Assembly: GCF_021502655.1 (NCBI RefSeq)
Contig: NZ_JAKFFT010000004.1
Location: 62,001 to 126,000 of the forward strand
Direction: 5' to 3'
Length of the DNA stretch: 64,000 bases
Source of the DNA: Dyadobacter sp. CY347
GTDB lineage: Bacteria; Bacteroidota; Bacteroidia; Cytophagales; Spirosomataceae
Shown: one piece after another, positions 33,392 through 42,807 of the stretch
Position numbering within the stretch: the first letter of the stretch is position 1
Layout: every line of letters begins with the position of its first letter
The notes under the pieces: generated by a model
Database searches by the model: none
Told to the model about the DNA's origin: nothing
Seen by the model: the letters and a program-made list of their open reading frames with translations, nothing else
Made by a program: the position numbers and the translations under genes

Positions 33392-34492
33392 ATGAGTCTT
33401 CAATGTGGGATCGTGGGATTGCCGAACGTAGGGAAATCCACTCTTTTTAATGCCATTTCAACCGGTAAAGCCGAAGCCGCCAATTATCCTTTCTGTACAA
33501 TCGAACCCAACGTAGGCGTGGTAACCGTGCCTGACGAACGTTTGGATATCCTTACAAAGCTGGTCAGCCCGCAGAAAGTTATACCAACCATCATCGAATT
33601 TGTAGACATTGCCGGACTTGTGAAAGGCGCCAGCCAGGGAGCAGGTTTGGGAAATAAATTTCTTGCCAATATCCGGGAAGTAGATGCAATTGTGCATGTT
33701 GTAAGATGTTTTCAGGACGAAAACGTCGTGCACGTGGAAGGGCGTGTAGATCCTGTTTTTGATAAAGAGATCATCGACATCGAGTTGCAAATGAAAGACC
33801 TTGAATCTGTTGAGAAAAAAATTCAGAAAACAGAAAAAGGAGCCCGCGCCGGTGATGCAAAAGCAAAAGCGGAGCTGGAATGGTTGAAAAAATATAAATC
33901 AACGCTCGAAGAAGGCAAAAATGCCCGAAGCGTGGTGATTGATGCAGAAACAAAAGAAGCTGTTATTGGTGATCTGCAATTGCTTACAGCCAAGCCGGTT
34001 CTGTATGTTGCCAATGTGGATGAAAATTCAATGCTGACCGGCAACGAGTATTCTGAAAAATTGCGCGAAGCGGTAAAACATGAAGGTGCAGACGTCATTG
34101 TCCTTTGTGCAGCCATCGAATCACAGATTTCGGAAATCGAAGATCCGGAAGAGCATGAAATGTTCCTGGGAGAATATGGTTTAAAAGAATCCGGTTTGAG
34201 CAAGCTGATCAAGGCTTCGTACTCGCTATTGAACCTGATCACATATTTCACAGCTGGTGTGAAAGAAGTAAGAGCCTGGACCATTGAAAAGGGCTGGAAA
34301 GCGCCACAAGCTGCCGGCGTCATTCACAGTGATTTTGAAAAAGGATTTATTCGCGCAGAGGTTATTAAAATTTCTGATTATGAGCAATATAAGACAGAGG
34401 CCGGTGTGAAAGAAGTTGGTAAAATGGCTGTCGAAGGCAAGGAATATATTGTTGCGGATGGTGACATTATGCACTTCCGTTTTAATGTATAA
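33392..34492 (+). CDS. ychF: Redox-regulated ATPase YchF (Obg-like)
   Basis: 366 residues from the ATG at 33392 ([16 protein letters not shown]), the usual YchF start; the frame is open 15 codons upstream but lacks homology. The P-loop GLPNVGKS is at residues 9-16, G2/G3-like elements follow ([30 protein letters not shown]), and the nucleotide-specificity motif reads NVDE instead of NKxD, as in all YchF, which prefer ATP. The C-terminal TGS domain ends with [16 protein letters not shown]. YchF binds the ribosome and is linked to oxidative-stress control. Single gene with its own terminator. Confidence 0.96.
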   Translation: MSLQCGIVGLPNVGKSTLFNAISTGKAEAANYPFCTIEPNVGVVTVPDERLDILTKLVSPQKVIPTIIEFVDIAGLVKGASQGAGLGNKFLANIREVDAIVHVVRCFQDENVVHVEGRVDPVFDKEIIDIELQMKDLESVEKKIQKTEKGARAGDAKAKAELEWLKKYKSTLEEGKNARSVVIDAETKEAVIGDLQLLTAKPVLYVANVDENSMLTGNEYSEKLREAVKHEGADVIVLCAAIESQISEIEDPEEHEMFLGEYGLKESGLSKLIKASYSLLNLITYFTAGVKEVRAWTIEKGWKAPQAAGVIHSDFEKGFIRAEVIKISDYEQYKTEAGVKEVGKMAVEGKEYIVADGDIMHFRFNV

Positions 34493-34511
34493 AATAACTT
34501 TTCTGTTGGTT

Positions 34512-34542
34512 AGGGAGCGGCCGCCGGTCGCTCCCTTTTTTT
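34512..34542 (+). terminator. Terminator of ychF
   Basis: Arms AGGGAGCG and CGCTCCCT around a 9-nt loop, followed by seven T. It begins 20 bp after the ychF stop codon and lies just before the 3' end of the convergent plug-protein gene. Confidence 0.85.
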
Positions 34543-34549
34543 GTGTATT

Positions 34550-35833
34550 TCAACGCCTTCTGTTCCATTCCACAGTCCGGTAACCGATTAGCAAATCAGC
34601 TCTTCCAGCATGCGGGCGGTGATAAATGAGGATGTCATAATCATTTTCTGTCGCGCCGTAATTGCCTTCAATGTATCCCTCGTCCGCTTTTTGGCCACCC
34701 CTGACCGTCGTGTAATTGTAGTTGATAACGCCTTGTTTAATCATCATTTCGACTTCATATGCATTGGTTGCAACATTGTAGGTCATTTTGTTGGCATCAT
34801 TGAGTTGCCACAGATTGAAGGCACCATTTACGTAAAATGTAGCCTCCGGATCTTGCTGGGTTTTTAATGTGAAAAGCACGGGCGTGTAATCTGCTTCCAC
34901 GCTTCCATTACCGGATTCGCGCTGATCCACAATGTATTGACCATTGAAATCGTCCGTTTGAATGTATGCATTGATTGCCCGTGATTTGTCGGGGAATAAC
35001 ATTAGCCGCGTGAATTCGTCCGACCGCTCGATCTCATTGACACCAAAACCCCTGCCTGTCAGGCTTCGGCTATCAAAATAGCGAAATTCATTTCCACCGG
35101 GGAATGTGTTTTCGAGATCAAAGAATGTGTATTCCAAAATCTGATCAAAAGGTCTGACATTGGTCGGTTTAAAATTGGCCCTTATCTCATTGAACCGGAA
35201 GTTCTTCCGGAGCACCACTTTCAAATCCGTTTGCGGCGCATTTAATGGGTATCCTTTATAATCAACCGAAAAATCGATTTGCTGGTCAGAAAACTGCTGT
35301 TGAATGCCTTGGGAAAAACGCGCTTTCGCATCAATGTTCACCCGCGATTCATAAAGCATGAAACGGCGGCTGAGAACAGGTTTCCTGTCGCGGTCAGAGT
35401 AAACATAAATCACGTAATTGCCTGATAATTTGAGTTTTGGTAATTCCAGTTTATAATGAAAATAAGGCACTTTGGTGCTGAATGCCTGCTGATAATCATT
35501 GATCGGATATTCGTTGAATTCAAATGTAAATTCGATGTCGTTCAGGTTTGATTTGGTCCAATCCGCATTGCAATGGATGATTTTCGCCCGGTAACCTGCG
35601 AACTGGCCCGAAAGATCATCAAATTCCAAAACGAGTGGGGCAGGGCTGGTTAATGGTTTTATTGCAGGTGTGAGAAGTCTGGTAGGGTTTTCAGGATCTT
35701 CAAGCGCCGGATAAAGCAAAACCGTCTTGATCTTATCATTATATATGTAATCTTCCAGCCTGATGTTCTGCGATTGTGCATTGGCATTTCCCCCTATCAG
35801 AATTAACCACAAAAAAAGCGAAATCGACCTCAT
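34550..35833 (-). CDS. Type IX secretion system plug protein (DUF5103)
   Basis: 427 residues with a Sec signal peptide (residues 1-19, ending ANAQ). The mature N-terminal domain has RLEDYIYNDKIKTVLLYP and LEFDDLSGQFAGYRAKIIHCNADW, the hallmark of the T9SS plug/DUF5103 family; the following domain is beta-rich. In Flavobacterium the homologous Plug closes the periplasmic end of the SprA translocon channel when no substrate passes. This implies that the organism has a type IX secretion system, though SprA and other components are not in this window. Convergent with ychF. Confidence 0.85.
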   Translation of the reverse strand: MRSISLFLWLILIGGNANAQSQNIRLEDYIYNDKIKTVLLYPALEDPENPTRLLTPAIKPLTSPAPLVLEFDDLSGQFAGYRAKIIHCNADWTKSNLNDIEFTFEFNEYPINDYQQAFSTKVPYFHYKLELPKLKLSGNYVIYVYSDRDRKPVLSRRFMLYESRVNIDAKARFSQGIQQQFSDQQIDFSVDYKGYPLNAPQTDLKVVLRKNFRFNEIRANFKPTNVRPFDQILEYTFFDLENTFPGGNEFRYFDSRSLTGRGFGVNEIERSDEFTRLMLFPDKSRAINAYIQTDDFNGQYIVDQRESGNGSVEADYTPVLFTLKTQQDPEATFYVNGAFNLWQLNDANKMTYNVATNAYEVEMMIKQGVINYNYTTVRGGQKADEGYIEGNYGATENDYDILIYHRPHAGRADLLIGYRTVEWNRRR

Positions 35834-35937
35834 AATAATTCATTGAAATAATACTGTGATTTTCTAACTAATGTACGTCTGAATAACGAAACGTGTTTTG
35901 CACGCTAACAACTATTTTTTAACTTACATTATCAAAC

Positions 35938-36525
35938 ATGATCGCACAGACTATTAAAATGTATTCAGAACAAGAGTATTTGGAACTGGAAAGGGAAGCA
36001 GAATACAAGAGCGAATATTACCGCGGGGAAATATTTGCGATGGCTGGGGCTGGACGCAATCATAATCGGATTGTGGAGAACTTGTCCATCGAGATTGGCG
36101 GCTATTTAAAAGGTAAATCCTGTCAAAGTTTCTCACGTGACATGCGCCTGCACATCCCTGAAAATGGGCTTTATACTTATCCGGACTTTATCGTGGCTTG
36201 CGGCAGGTTGGAGTTTGCAGAACAGGACAGCGAAACGTTAGTTAATCCTTCTATTATCATTGAAGTGCTATCCAAATCAACCAGCGCTTATGATAGAGGC
36301 GACAAATTTCGGCTTTACAGATCTATTCCGACATTACTGGAATATATTCTCATAGACTCCTTATCTATTTCCGTTGAGGTTTGGCGGAAAAATGACAACG
36401 GAGCTTGGTATTTAGCATCAGAAACCGAGAATATTGAAGATCACATTCCGATATCTGCTATTAATGTACAATTAAGATTGCGTGATATTTATGCGCAGAC
36501 AAGCGGATTAATTAAGCCCAGATGA
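35938..36525 (+). CDS. Uma2 family protein (PD-(D/E)XK nuclease fold)
   Basis: 195 residues. The Uma2 features are [53 protein letters not shown] (with the active-site D) and [20 protein letters not shown] (with the E-x-K-like pair as the metal site). The fold is that of restriction endonucleases; the family is expanded in cyanobacteria and Bacteroidota and its role is not known. The ATG at 35938 starts directly with the N-terminal domain. Its stop codon lies inside a perfect 21-bp hairpin. No mobile-element genes are adjacent. Confidence 0.87.
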   Translation: MIAQTIKMYSEQEYLELEREAEYKSEYYRGEIFAMAGAGRNHNRIVENLSIEIGGYLKGKSCQSFSRDMRLHIPENGLYTYPDFIVACGRLEFAEQDSETLVNPSIIIEVLSKSTSAYDRGDKFRLYRSIPTLLEYILIDSLSISVEVWRKNDNGAWYLASETENIEDHIPISAINVQLRLRDIYAQTSGLIKPR

Positions 36526-36567
36526 CATAAGAAAGGGAAATCGTTTGATTTCCCTTTCTTATGTCAT
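36522..36567. terminator. Long perfect hairpin between Uma2 and ABC-F genes
   Basis: Two 21-nt arms (36522-36542 and 36547-36567) pair perfectly around a GTTT loop. The left arm includes the Uma2 stop codon TGA at 36523-36525, and the right arm lies 11 bp from the 3' end of the convergent ABC-F gene. It probably terminates both transcripts. No long T run follows, so termination may be weaker than the stem suggests. Confidence 0.7.
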
Positions 36568-36578
36568 AATATTAAATC

Positions 36579-38534
36579 TCACTTCCCAGCCAGCGCATCC
36601 ACTTCCAGCATCAGGTTCTCCCAAGTCTCCGTGCTTTGATCGAGCTTCTGCTTGATGTCGGCATAGAAGCGGTTTAGATCAGCCAGAGCTTTTGAATCAT
36701 TGTAAATCTTTGGATCAGCGAGTTTTACTTCTGTTTCCGTTTTCTTGATTTCCAGGTTGTTAATCGTCGATTCAAGCTCCTCGATTTGCTTTTGCGCCTT
36801 TTTTATTTTCTGAGAATCCTCATTGGAAACTGATTTGCCATTGTTCTTTTGTGCATTACCATTGGAAGCAGGTTGCGGAGCGGTTTTTTGCGGAGGTGCG
36901 CTGCTTACCGTTGCCTTATCACTCACCGCAGACTGTAATCCACGCTCTTCAACCCAAACTTCGTATTCTTGATATGTTCCCGGATATTGCTTAATCTCAT
37001 GATCTTCAATGTACCAGATCTTGTTCGCAATGTTCTCAACAAAATATCTATCGTGGGAAACCACAATGTAACTTCCTTCATATTGCTGCAAGGCCTGGAT
37101 CAGAATGTTCACCGACTGCATGTCCAAGTGGTTGGTAGGCTCATCGAGCAGCAGGAAGTTGGCTTGTGAAAGCAAAACCTTAGCCAATGCAACCCGTGAT
37201 TTCTCTCCTCCCGAAAGGACTTTGATCTTCTTGAAAACATCATCCCCGGTGAATAAAAAACATCCCAAAACCGTCCTTAACTCTGTCTCCGTTTTGTTTG
37301 AATTGGCGTATTTAAGCTCTTCAATCAGGTTATGGTTCACATTCAGCGATTCGAGCTGATGCTGCGCGTAAAATGTAAAGGAAACATTATGTCCTAGCCT
37401 TCTTTTTCCTTCAATTGGCTCAGTTCCAGCCACAACGCGAAGCACTGTGGATTTTCCGCGTCCGTTCGCTCCGATCAGTGCGATCTTATCGCCGCGCTCC
37501 ATACTAATGTTGGTGCCATCCAGAATGACTTTGTCGCCATATGCTTTCGACGCTTCTTCTAACTGGAAAACGTGCCGTCCAGGCTGTGTTGTAAACTGGA
37601 AACGGAAATGCACTTTTGCATTTTCATCAATCACCTGGTCCACAACATCCATTTTATCCAATGCCTTCACCCGGCTCTGAACCTGGCGGGATTTGGTTGC
37701 TTTGGCTTTGAAACGCTCGATAAATCGCTCCGTTTGGCGAATTTTAGCCTGCTGGTTTTCATAGGCACCGCGCTGGATTTCATTGCGTTCCTCTTTTTCC
37801 TCCATATAGTAGGAATAATTTCCAGCATAGTAATTCAGCTTTCCATTCGCAACTTCAACCGTTGTATCAATGGTGTTATCTAAAAATTGCCTGTCGTGAG
37901 AAACCACGATCACCGCGCCTTCATAACTCTGCACATATTTCTCAACCCACTGGATCGATGGTAAGTCCAAGTGGTTGGTTGGCTCATCGAGCATCAGCAA
38001 TGATGGTTTTTGCAAAAGCAGCTTGGCCAGCATTACCCGCATTCTCCAACCTCCGGAAAACAATTTTAATGGTCTGTGTAGATCATCTGTAACAAAACCC
38101 AAACCTTCCAGAATCGCTTCCGCCTTGGATTGAATTGTATAACCATCCAATGCTTCAAATTCATCCTGAACCCTTGCAAGCTTGTCAACAAGTGCATCTG
38201 TATAGTTATGCTCCATGTCGTACAGGATCTTGTCCATTTGAACCTGCAAGATATTTTGCCTTTCGAAAGCTTGCATGGCCACCGATAAAATGGAATCATC
38301 ACTTTGGTAAGAAAGCAGATCCTGGTTCAGGAAACCGATGGTGCAGTCGCCCGATTTGGAGATATTTCCACCGTCCGGCTGAAATTCCCCGTTTATCATT
38401 CTGAGCAGTGTAGACTTCCCTGTGCCGTTCAGACCGATAAGGCCGATCTTTTGTTTTGGCTTGATATGCAGCGAAGCACCGTCGTAAAGTGCCCGGTCGC
38501 CAAGAAAGTAACTGAGGTTTGTAATCGCGATCAT
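36579..38534 (-). CDS. ABC-F family ATPase (translation factor-like)
   Basis: 651 residues with two ABC ATPase domains and no membrane domain. The first Walker A is GLNGTGKST (about 35-43) with signature LFSGGWRMRVML and LLMLDEPTNHLD; the second is GANGRGKST with LSGGEKSRVALAK and LLLDEPTNHLD. The domains are joined by the ABC-F linker (ENQQAKIRQTERFIERFKAKATKSRQVQSR). The C-terminal tail, after a low-complexity stretch rich in A, P, Q and N, is a coiled-coil like that of Uup (KKAQKQIEELESTI). ABC-F proteins act on the ribosome; Uup-like ones are the closest in layout. Single gene. Confidence 0.92.
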   Translation of the reverse strand: MIAITNLSYFLGDRALYDGASLHIKPKQKIGLIGLNGTGKSTLLRMINGEFQPDGGNISKSGDCTIGFLNQDLLSYQSDDSILSVAMQAFERQNILQVQMDKILYDMEHNYTDALVDKLARVQDEFEALDGYTIQSKAEAILEGLGFVTDDLHRPLKLFSGGWRMRVMLAKLLLQKPSLLMLDEPTNHLDLPSIQWVEKYVQSYEGAVIVVSHDRQFLDNTIDTTVEVANGKLNYYAGNYSYYMEEKEERNEIQRGAYENQQAKIRQTERFIERFKAKATKSRQVQSRVKALDKMDVVDQVIDENAKVHFRFQFTTQPGRHVFQLEEASKAYGDKVILDGTNISMERGDKIALIGANGRGKSTVLRVVAGTEPIEGKRRLGHNVSFTFYAQHQLESLNVNHNLIEELKYANSNKTETELRTVLGCFLFTGDDVFKKIKVLSGGEKSRVALAKVLLSQANFLLLDEPTNHLDMQSVNILIQALQQYEGSYIVVSHDRYFVENIANKIWYIEDHEIKQYPGTYQEYEVWVEERGLQSAVSDKATVSSAPPQKTAPQPASNGNAQKNNGKSVSNEDSQKIKKAQKQIEELESTINNLEIKKTETEVKLADPKIYNDSKALADLNRFYADIKQKLDQSTETWENLMLEVDALAGK

Positions 38535-38643
38535 GCCGCAAAGGTACGCCGAAAGAAGGAGATAGAAAAAGTGTAATTGTTGGAATAGTTATAAACGACG
38601 ATCCATAACCGGGTAATTGCCGGATTTAATGTAGATTTGATAC

Positions 38644-39222
38644 ATGAACAATCTGTTTCCGATTTTCCTTAAACTTGAAAACCTGCATACGCTTATTGTG
38701 GGCGGAGGTTATGTAGGGCTCGAAAAAATCACAGCTGTGCTGGACAATTCCCCGCTCGCAAAGGTGTCCCTGGTTTCACCCGACATCCGCAGCGAAATCA
38801 GGGAACTGGCCGATCAAAATTCACGGATAAGTTTAATTGAACGCAGGTTTGAAGACAGCGATTTGGCCGGTAAAGACGTGGTAATCGTGGCAACGAATGA
38901 TAAACCAGAGAATGCCAGGATCGCCGGGGTCGCCAGATCGAAAAATATGCTTGTAAATGTGGCCGATACGCCCGCCATATGCGATTTTTACCTTTCTTCC
39001 GTGGTTAGAAAGGGCAATCTGAAAGTGGCGATCTCCACAAACGGAATGTCACCCACGCTTGCGAAGCGATTGAAGGAAGTTCTGGGCGAAGCATTGCCGG
39101 ATAATCTTGAAACGGCTATGGAACAATTGAAAGCCGTCAGAGATATGTTAAAGGGTGATTTTGCTTCAAAAGTCGATGAGTTGAACCGTATTACTTCCGT
39201 TTTAACAGACAAAAAAAATTAG
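38644..39222 (+). CDS. Precorrin-2 dehydrogenase/sirohydrochlorin ferrochelatase-like protein (CysG N-terminal type)
   Basis: 192 residues. The Rossmann motif VGGGYVGLEK is at about 19-28 (LHTLIVGGG), and the family stretches VSLVSPDIRSEIRELA, DVVIVATNDKPENARIA and VNVADTPAICDFYLSSVVRKGNLKVAISTNGMSPTLAKRLK are all present. These enzymes oxidise precorrin-2 with NAD and may insert iron to form sirohaem, the cofactor of sulfite and nitrite reductases. It lacks the C-terminal uroporphyrinogen methyltransferase domain of CysG, so a separate methyltransferase gene is expected elsewhere. The ATG at 38644 begins the domain. Confidence 0.9.
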   Translation: MNNLFPIFLKLENLHTLIVGGGYVGLEKITAVLDNSPLAKVSLVSPDIRSEIRELADQNSRISLIERRFEDSDLAGKDVVIVATNDKPENARIAGVARSKNMLVNVADTPAICDFYLSSVVRKGNLKVAISTNGMSPTLAKRLKEVLGEALPDNLETAMEQLKAVRDMLKGDFASKVDELNRITSVLTDKKN

Positions 39223-39406
39223 GCGAAAAAGGCCTGATAATGCCACAATATTTTAATGCTCTGAATGTTTTATTAGTTGTAAACCAAAAGTTTGGCGTCA
39301 CCCTCCGCATCGTTTCGTATTTCTGCGTATTATTGATATCATTAACAACTAAATCCGTCCAGACGGAAACCCATTAATTTTGCATTAGACTTATACTTAT
39401 TTCTAT

Positions 39407-42400
39407 ATGGATGTTCTCTATCGGATCAGTGGCCTGAGTCGGCTTTCAGTCTTGCTTGCTATTTTAGTTTTTCTTTCCAGTTCATTTTCTGTTTTTTCAA
39501 ATACAATATCTGCTGCGGATATTGACATTAAAGGGGTTGTCAAAAGTGCGACCGGCGAAGCGCTTATCGGCTCTACGGTTCGTGTGAAAGGAACGCAAAA
39601 AGGCACGGTAACGAACGAAAAAGGCGAGTTTGTGCTGCAAGGGGTGAATGATGGGGCCACGCTTGTGGTGACAATGATCGGATTCCTGCCCAAAGAAGTG
39701 AAAGCTGCAAAAAGCATTTCCATCGAACTGGCAGAAGACGCGGTTGGATTGCAGGATGTGGTTGTGACTGGTTTTCAGCAAATTGATAAAAATAAATTTA
39801 CGGGTTCCGCGGTAACATTAAAAACGGACGATGTCAGAATCGACGGTCTGCCCGATGTAAGCCGAATGCTGGAAGGCCGGGCTGCCGGGGTTTCTATCCA
39901 GAACGTTTCCGGGACATTCGGTGCAGCGCCAAAAGTCCGCATCCGCGGCGCAACTTCATTAAATGGGGATAACAAGCCTTTGTGGGTAATTGACGGTGTT
40001 GTGCAGGAAGATATTGTGAACATTTCCAATGATCAGCTTTCCAGCGGTGACCCTACCACATTGCTCGGTTCCGCCGTTGCAGGACTTAATCCGGCTGATA
40101 TTGAAACATTTGACATTCTGAAAGATGCTGCCGCGGCTGCATTATACGGCGCACGCGCAATGAACGGCGTCATCGTTATCACAACCAAAAAAGGTAAAAG
40201 CGGCAAACCTGTAATCACTTATTCCGGAAATTTCAGCACGCAGCTGACGCCTAGTTACAGGGATTTCAACATCATGAATTCTGCTCAGCAAATGTCCGTC
40301 CTGGGCGAGCTTGAAAGGAAGGGTTTTCTTACTTCCAGCGTCCTTTCCAAGCCGGATTATGGTGTTTATGGTAAATATTACAATTCACTCGCAGGTGATG
40401 AACAGGGGAATTTTCCCCTTGGCAATACGCAAGAAGCAAAGCGAAATTTTCTGTTAGGATATGCCAGGGCCAATACAGACTGGTTTGATGTCCTATTCAA
40501 ACAAAACTTTATCCAGGAACATTCGGTAAGCGTTTCATTCGGAACGGATAAATCTACGTCTTATGTATCAACGAGTTATCTGGATGATAGCGGCTGGACC
40601 ATTGCAGATAAGGTCAAACGTTACACACTGAATTTTAAAAATACTTACCAGCTTTCTCCCAAAATTACGCTCGGTTTGCTGACGCTTGCTTCTGTGCGAC
40701 GCCAGGAAGCGCCCGGCTCGCTGAGCCGCAGGAGTAACCCGGTTGAAGGTAAATTCGACAGGGATTTTGACATTAATCCGTTCAGTTACGCGCTCAACAC
40801 AAGCCGGACGCTTACTGCGTATGACGAGAATGGGAACCTGGAATTTTTCAGAAGAAACTTTGCGCCATTTAACATTGTATCGGAGCTGGAAAATAACCGC
40901 ATCAAGCTGAATCTGGCCGATATAAAGTTACAGGGAGATTTTTCTTACAAAATTACGGACAAAATTACCTACGATTTTATAGGTGCACTGCGCTACATTC
41001 AAACGGGTCGCGAGCACATTATCACCGAAATTTCCAATATGGCCAACGCATATCGCGCGGCTGATAACTCCACAATTGCATTAGCCAACAAATATCTGTA
41101 CACCGATCCCGATGTGCCCAATGCATATCCCGTGGTTGTGCTCCCAAGCGGTGGTTTCTACAACCGGAATGAGGATCAAATGTTGTTTTATAACATTCGT
41201 AACAACATCAGATACAATAAAACATTTAATGAGAGGCACGCAGTGAACGTGCTGGCGGGACAGGAGATCAAATATACCAACCGGCAAAATTCCAATAACA
41301 CCGGTTACGGATTTCAATATGGTCAGGGTGGGACGCCGTTTGTGGATTACCGCATCCTGAAACAAACAATTGAAGCCAATTTCCAATATTACGGCATGCG
41401 TATGGATTACGAGCGTTTTGCCGCATTTTACGGAAGCGCCGGTTATACATTAGACGATAAGTACAACTTCACAGGCTATGTCCGCTACGACGGTTCCAAC
41501 GGTTTCGGAAAGTCGGCCATTGCGCGCTGGCTGCCGACGTACACTGTGGCAGGTTCCTGGAATTTTGACCGCGAGAATTTTATAAAAAGATTTAAATGGT
41601 TGAGTATGGGGCGGTTGCGCGCCAGTTATGGGCTTTCAGCTGATACGGGCCCGGCAACCAATTCGGCCGCATTGTTCCAGAGCATCATTACCAGACGTCC
41701 TTATAGTGACGAAAAAGAGTCTGCGATACAACTTGCTTCTCTTGAAAATACAGAGCTGACCTGGGAAAAACTTTACAGCGGAAACGTAGGTCTGGATCTT
41801 GGATTTTTGGCCAACCGGCTCAACCTGAGCGTGGACGGTTATATTCGTAACAGTTTTGATCTGATCGATGAAATCAAGACCTCAGGGATCGGCGGGCAGA
41901 TCTACAAAGTGGCCAACTACGCAGATATGGAATCCTATGGGGTTGACTTTTCTTTGGATGGGGTTTTATTCAAAAACAAAGACTGGGATTTCCGCTGGCG
42001 TGTGACCGTGGGTTATGCACGCACCCGCATCACGAATGTGGACAATAGCCCGGGAATTTTTGACCTTGTCAAAGCAGAAGGCGCTAATGTAAAAGGAAAG
42101 CCGGTTCGGAGCTTATTTTCTATCAAATACGACGCGCTGAATCCGACAACCGGTGTGCCGATTTTCGTTAATGAAAACGGCGAGGTAAGTTCGGACGTTT
42201 ATCTGCAAGATCAGAATGTAGGTTACCTCAAATACGAAGGCCCGGTCGATCCGCCATTTACAGGTGGTTTCAATAATACATTGACATACAAAGACCTGTC
42301 ATTAAATGTGTTTCTGACATATCAGGCTGGTAACAAAATCAGGCTTAACCCGCTTTATAAAGACACATTCAGCGACCTGGATGCAATGCCCAGGGAATTC

Positions 42401-42763
42401 CTGGATCGTTGGGTAATGGCCGGTGACGAAAGTGTGACGACGGTTCCGTCGATCAGTGATATGCTTGAAAAACAATATCTCTCGGGAACATATCCCTACA
42501 ACATTTACAATTATTCAACCGAGCGGGTTGCAAAAGGGGATTTTATCAGATTAAAATCGGTTTCGCTGGCATATAAGGTGCCTTTGGTTATTGCTTCTAA
42601 ATATGGTTTCAAAGGAGCGAGCATTCAGGTGTCGTCCATTAATCCCTGGTTAATTTATGCGGATAAGAAATTGAAAGGACAGGATCCCGAATTCTTCAAC
42701 TCGGGTGGTGTGGCTCAGCCAATCCAGAAGCAATTCACAGTGGCGCTCAAACTGACATTATGA
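39407..42763 (+). CDS. SusC/RagA-type TonB-linked outer-membrane transporter
   Basis: 1118 residues. A signal-like N-terminus (residues 1-36) leads to the carboxypeptidase-regulatory-like domain (DIKGVVKSATGEALIGSTVRVKG), the linker QDVVVTGFQ, the TonB plug (RMLEGRAAGVSIQ) and the SusC signature NPADIETFDILKDAAAAALYGARAMNGVIVITTKKGK. The remainder is the barrel, ending in FTVALKLTL. SusC transporters carry substrates bound by their SusD lid across the outer membrane. The partner SusD overlaps by 4 nt. The downstream metallohydrolase and DUF4302 genes suggest a peptide-like or other non-classical nutrient. Confidence 0.94.
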   Translation: MDVLYRISGLSRLSVLLAILVFLSSSFSVFSNTISAADIDIKGVVKSATGEALIGSTVRVKGTQKGTVTNEKGEFVLQGVNDGATLVVTMIGFLPKEVKAAKSISIELAEDAVGLQDVVVTGFQQIDKNKFTGSAVTLKTDDVRIDGLPDVSRMLEGRAAGVSIQNVSGTFGAAPKVRIRGATSLNGDNKPLWVIDGVVQEDIVNISNDQLSSGDPTTLLGSAVAGLNPADIETFDILKDAAAAALYGARAMNGVIVITTKKGKSGKPVITYSGNFSTQLTPSYRDFNIMNSAQQMSVLGELERKGFLTSSVLSKPDYGVYGKYYNSLAGDEQGNFPLGNTQEAKRNFLLGYARANTDWFDVLFKQNFIQEHSVSVSFGTDKSTSYVSTSYLDDSGWTIADKVKRYTLNFKNTYQLSPKITLGLLTLASVRRQEAPGSLSRRSNPVEGKFDRDFDINPFSYALNTSRTLTAYDENGNLEFFRRNFAPFNIVSELENNRIKLNLADIKLQGDFSYKITDKITYDFIGALRYIQTGREHIITEISNMANAYRAADNSTIALANKYLYTDPDVPNAYPVVVLPSGGFYNRNEDQMLFYNIRNNIRYNKTFNERHAVNVLAGQEIKYTNRQNSNNTGYGFQYGQGGTPFVDYRILKQTIEANFQYYGMRMDYERFAAFYGSAGYTLDDKYNFTGYVRYDGSNGFGKSAIARWLPTYTVAGSWNFDRENFIKRFKWLSMGRLRASYGLSADTGPATNSAALFQSIITRRPYSDEKESAIQLASLENTELTWEKLYSGNVGLDLGFLANRLNLSVDGYIRNSFDLIDEIKTSGIGGQIYKVANYADMESYGVDFSLDGVLFKNKDWDFRWRVTVGYARTRITNVDNSPGIFDLVKAEGANVKGKPVRSLFSIKYDALNPTTGVPIFVNENGEVSSDVYLQDQNVGYLKYEGPVDPPFTGGFNNTLTYKDLSLNVFLTYQAGNKIRLNPLYKDTFSDLDAMPREFLDRWVMAGDESVTTVPSISDMLEKQYLSGTYPYNIYNYSTERVAKGDFIRLKSVSLAYKVPLVIASKYGFKGASIQVSSINPWLIYADKKLKGQDPEFFNSGGVAQPIQKQFTVALKLTL

Positions 42764-42807
42764 TCGTGAAGCAGGTAATCAGTATGGATGATTTTAAGTT
42801 TTTGAAT

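Noticed and set aside
33823..34323. 166-residue minus-strand frame inside ychF
   Set aside because: Antisense to a highly conserved gene and serine/phenylalanine-rich in the manner of shadow frames.
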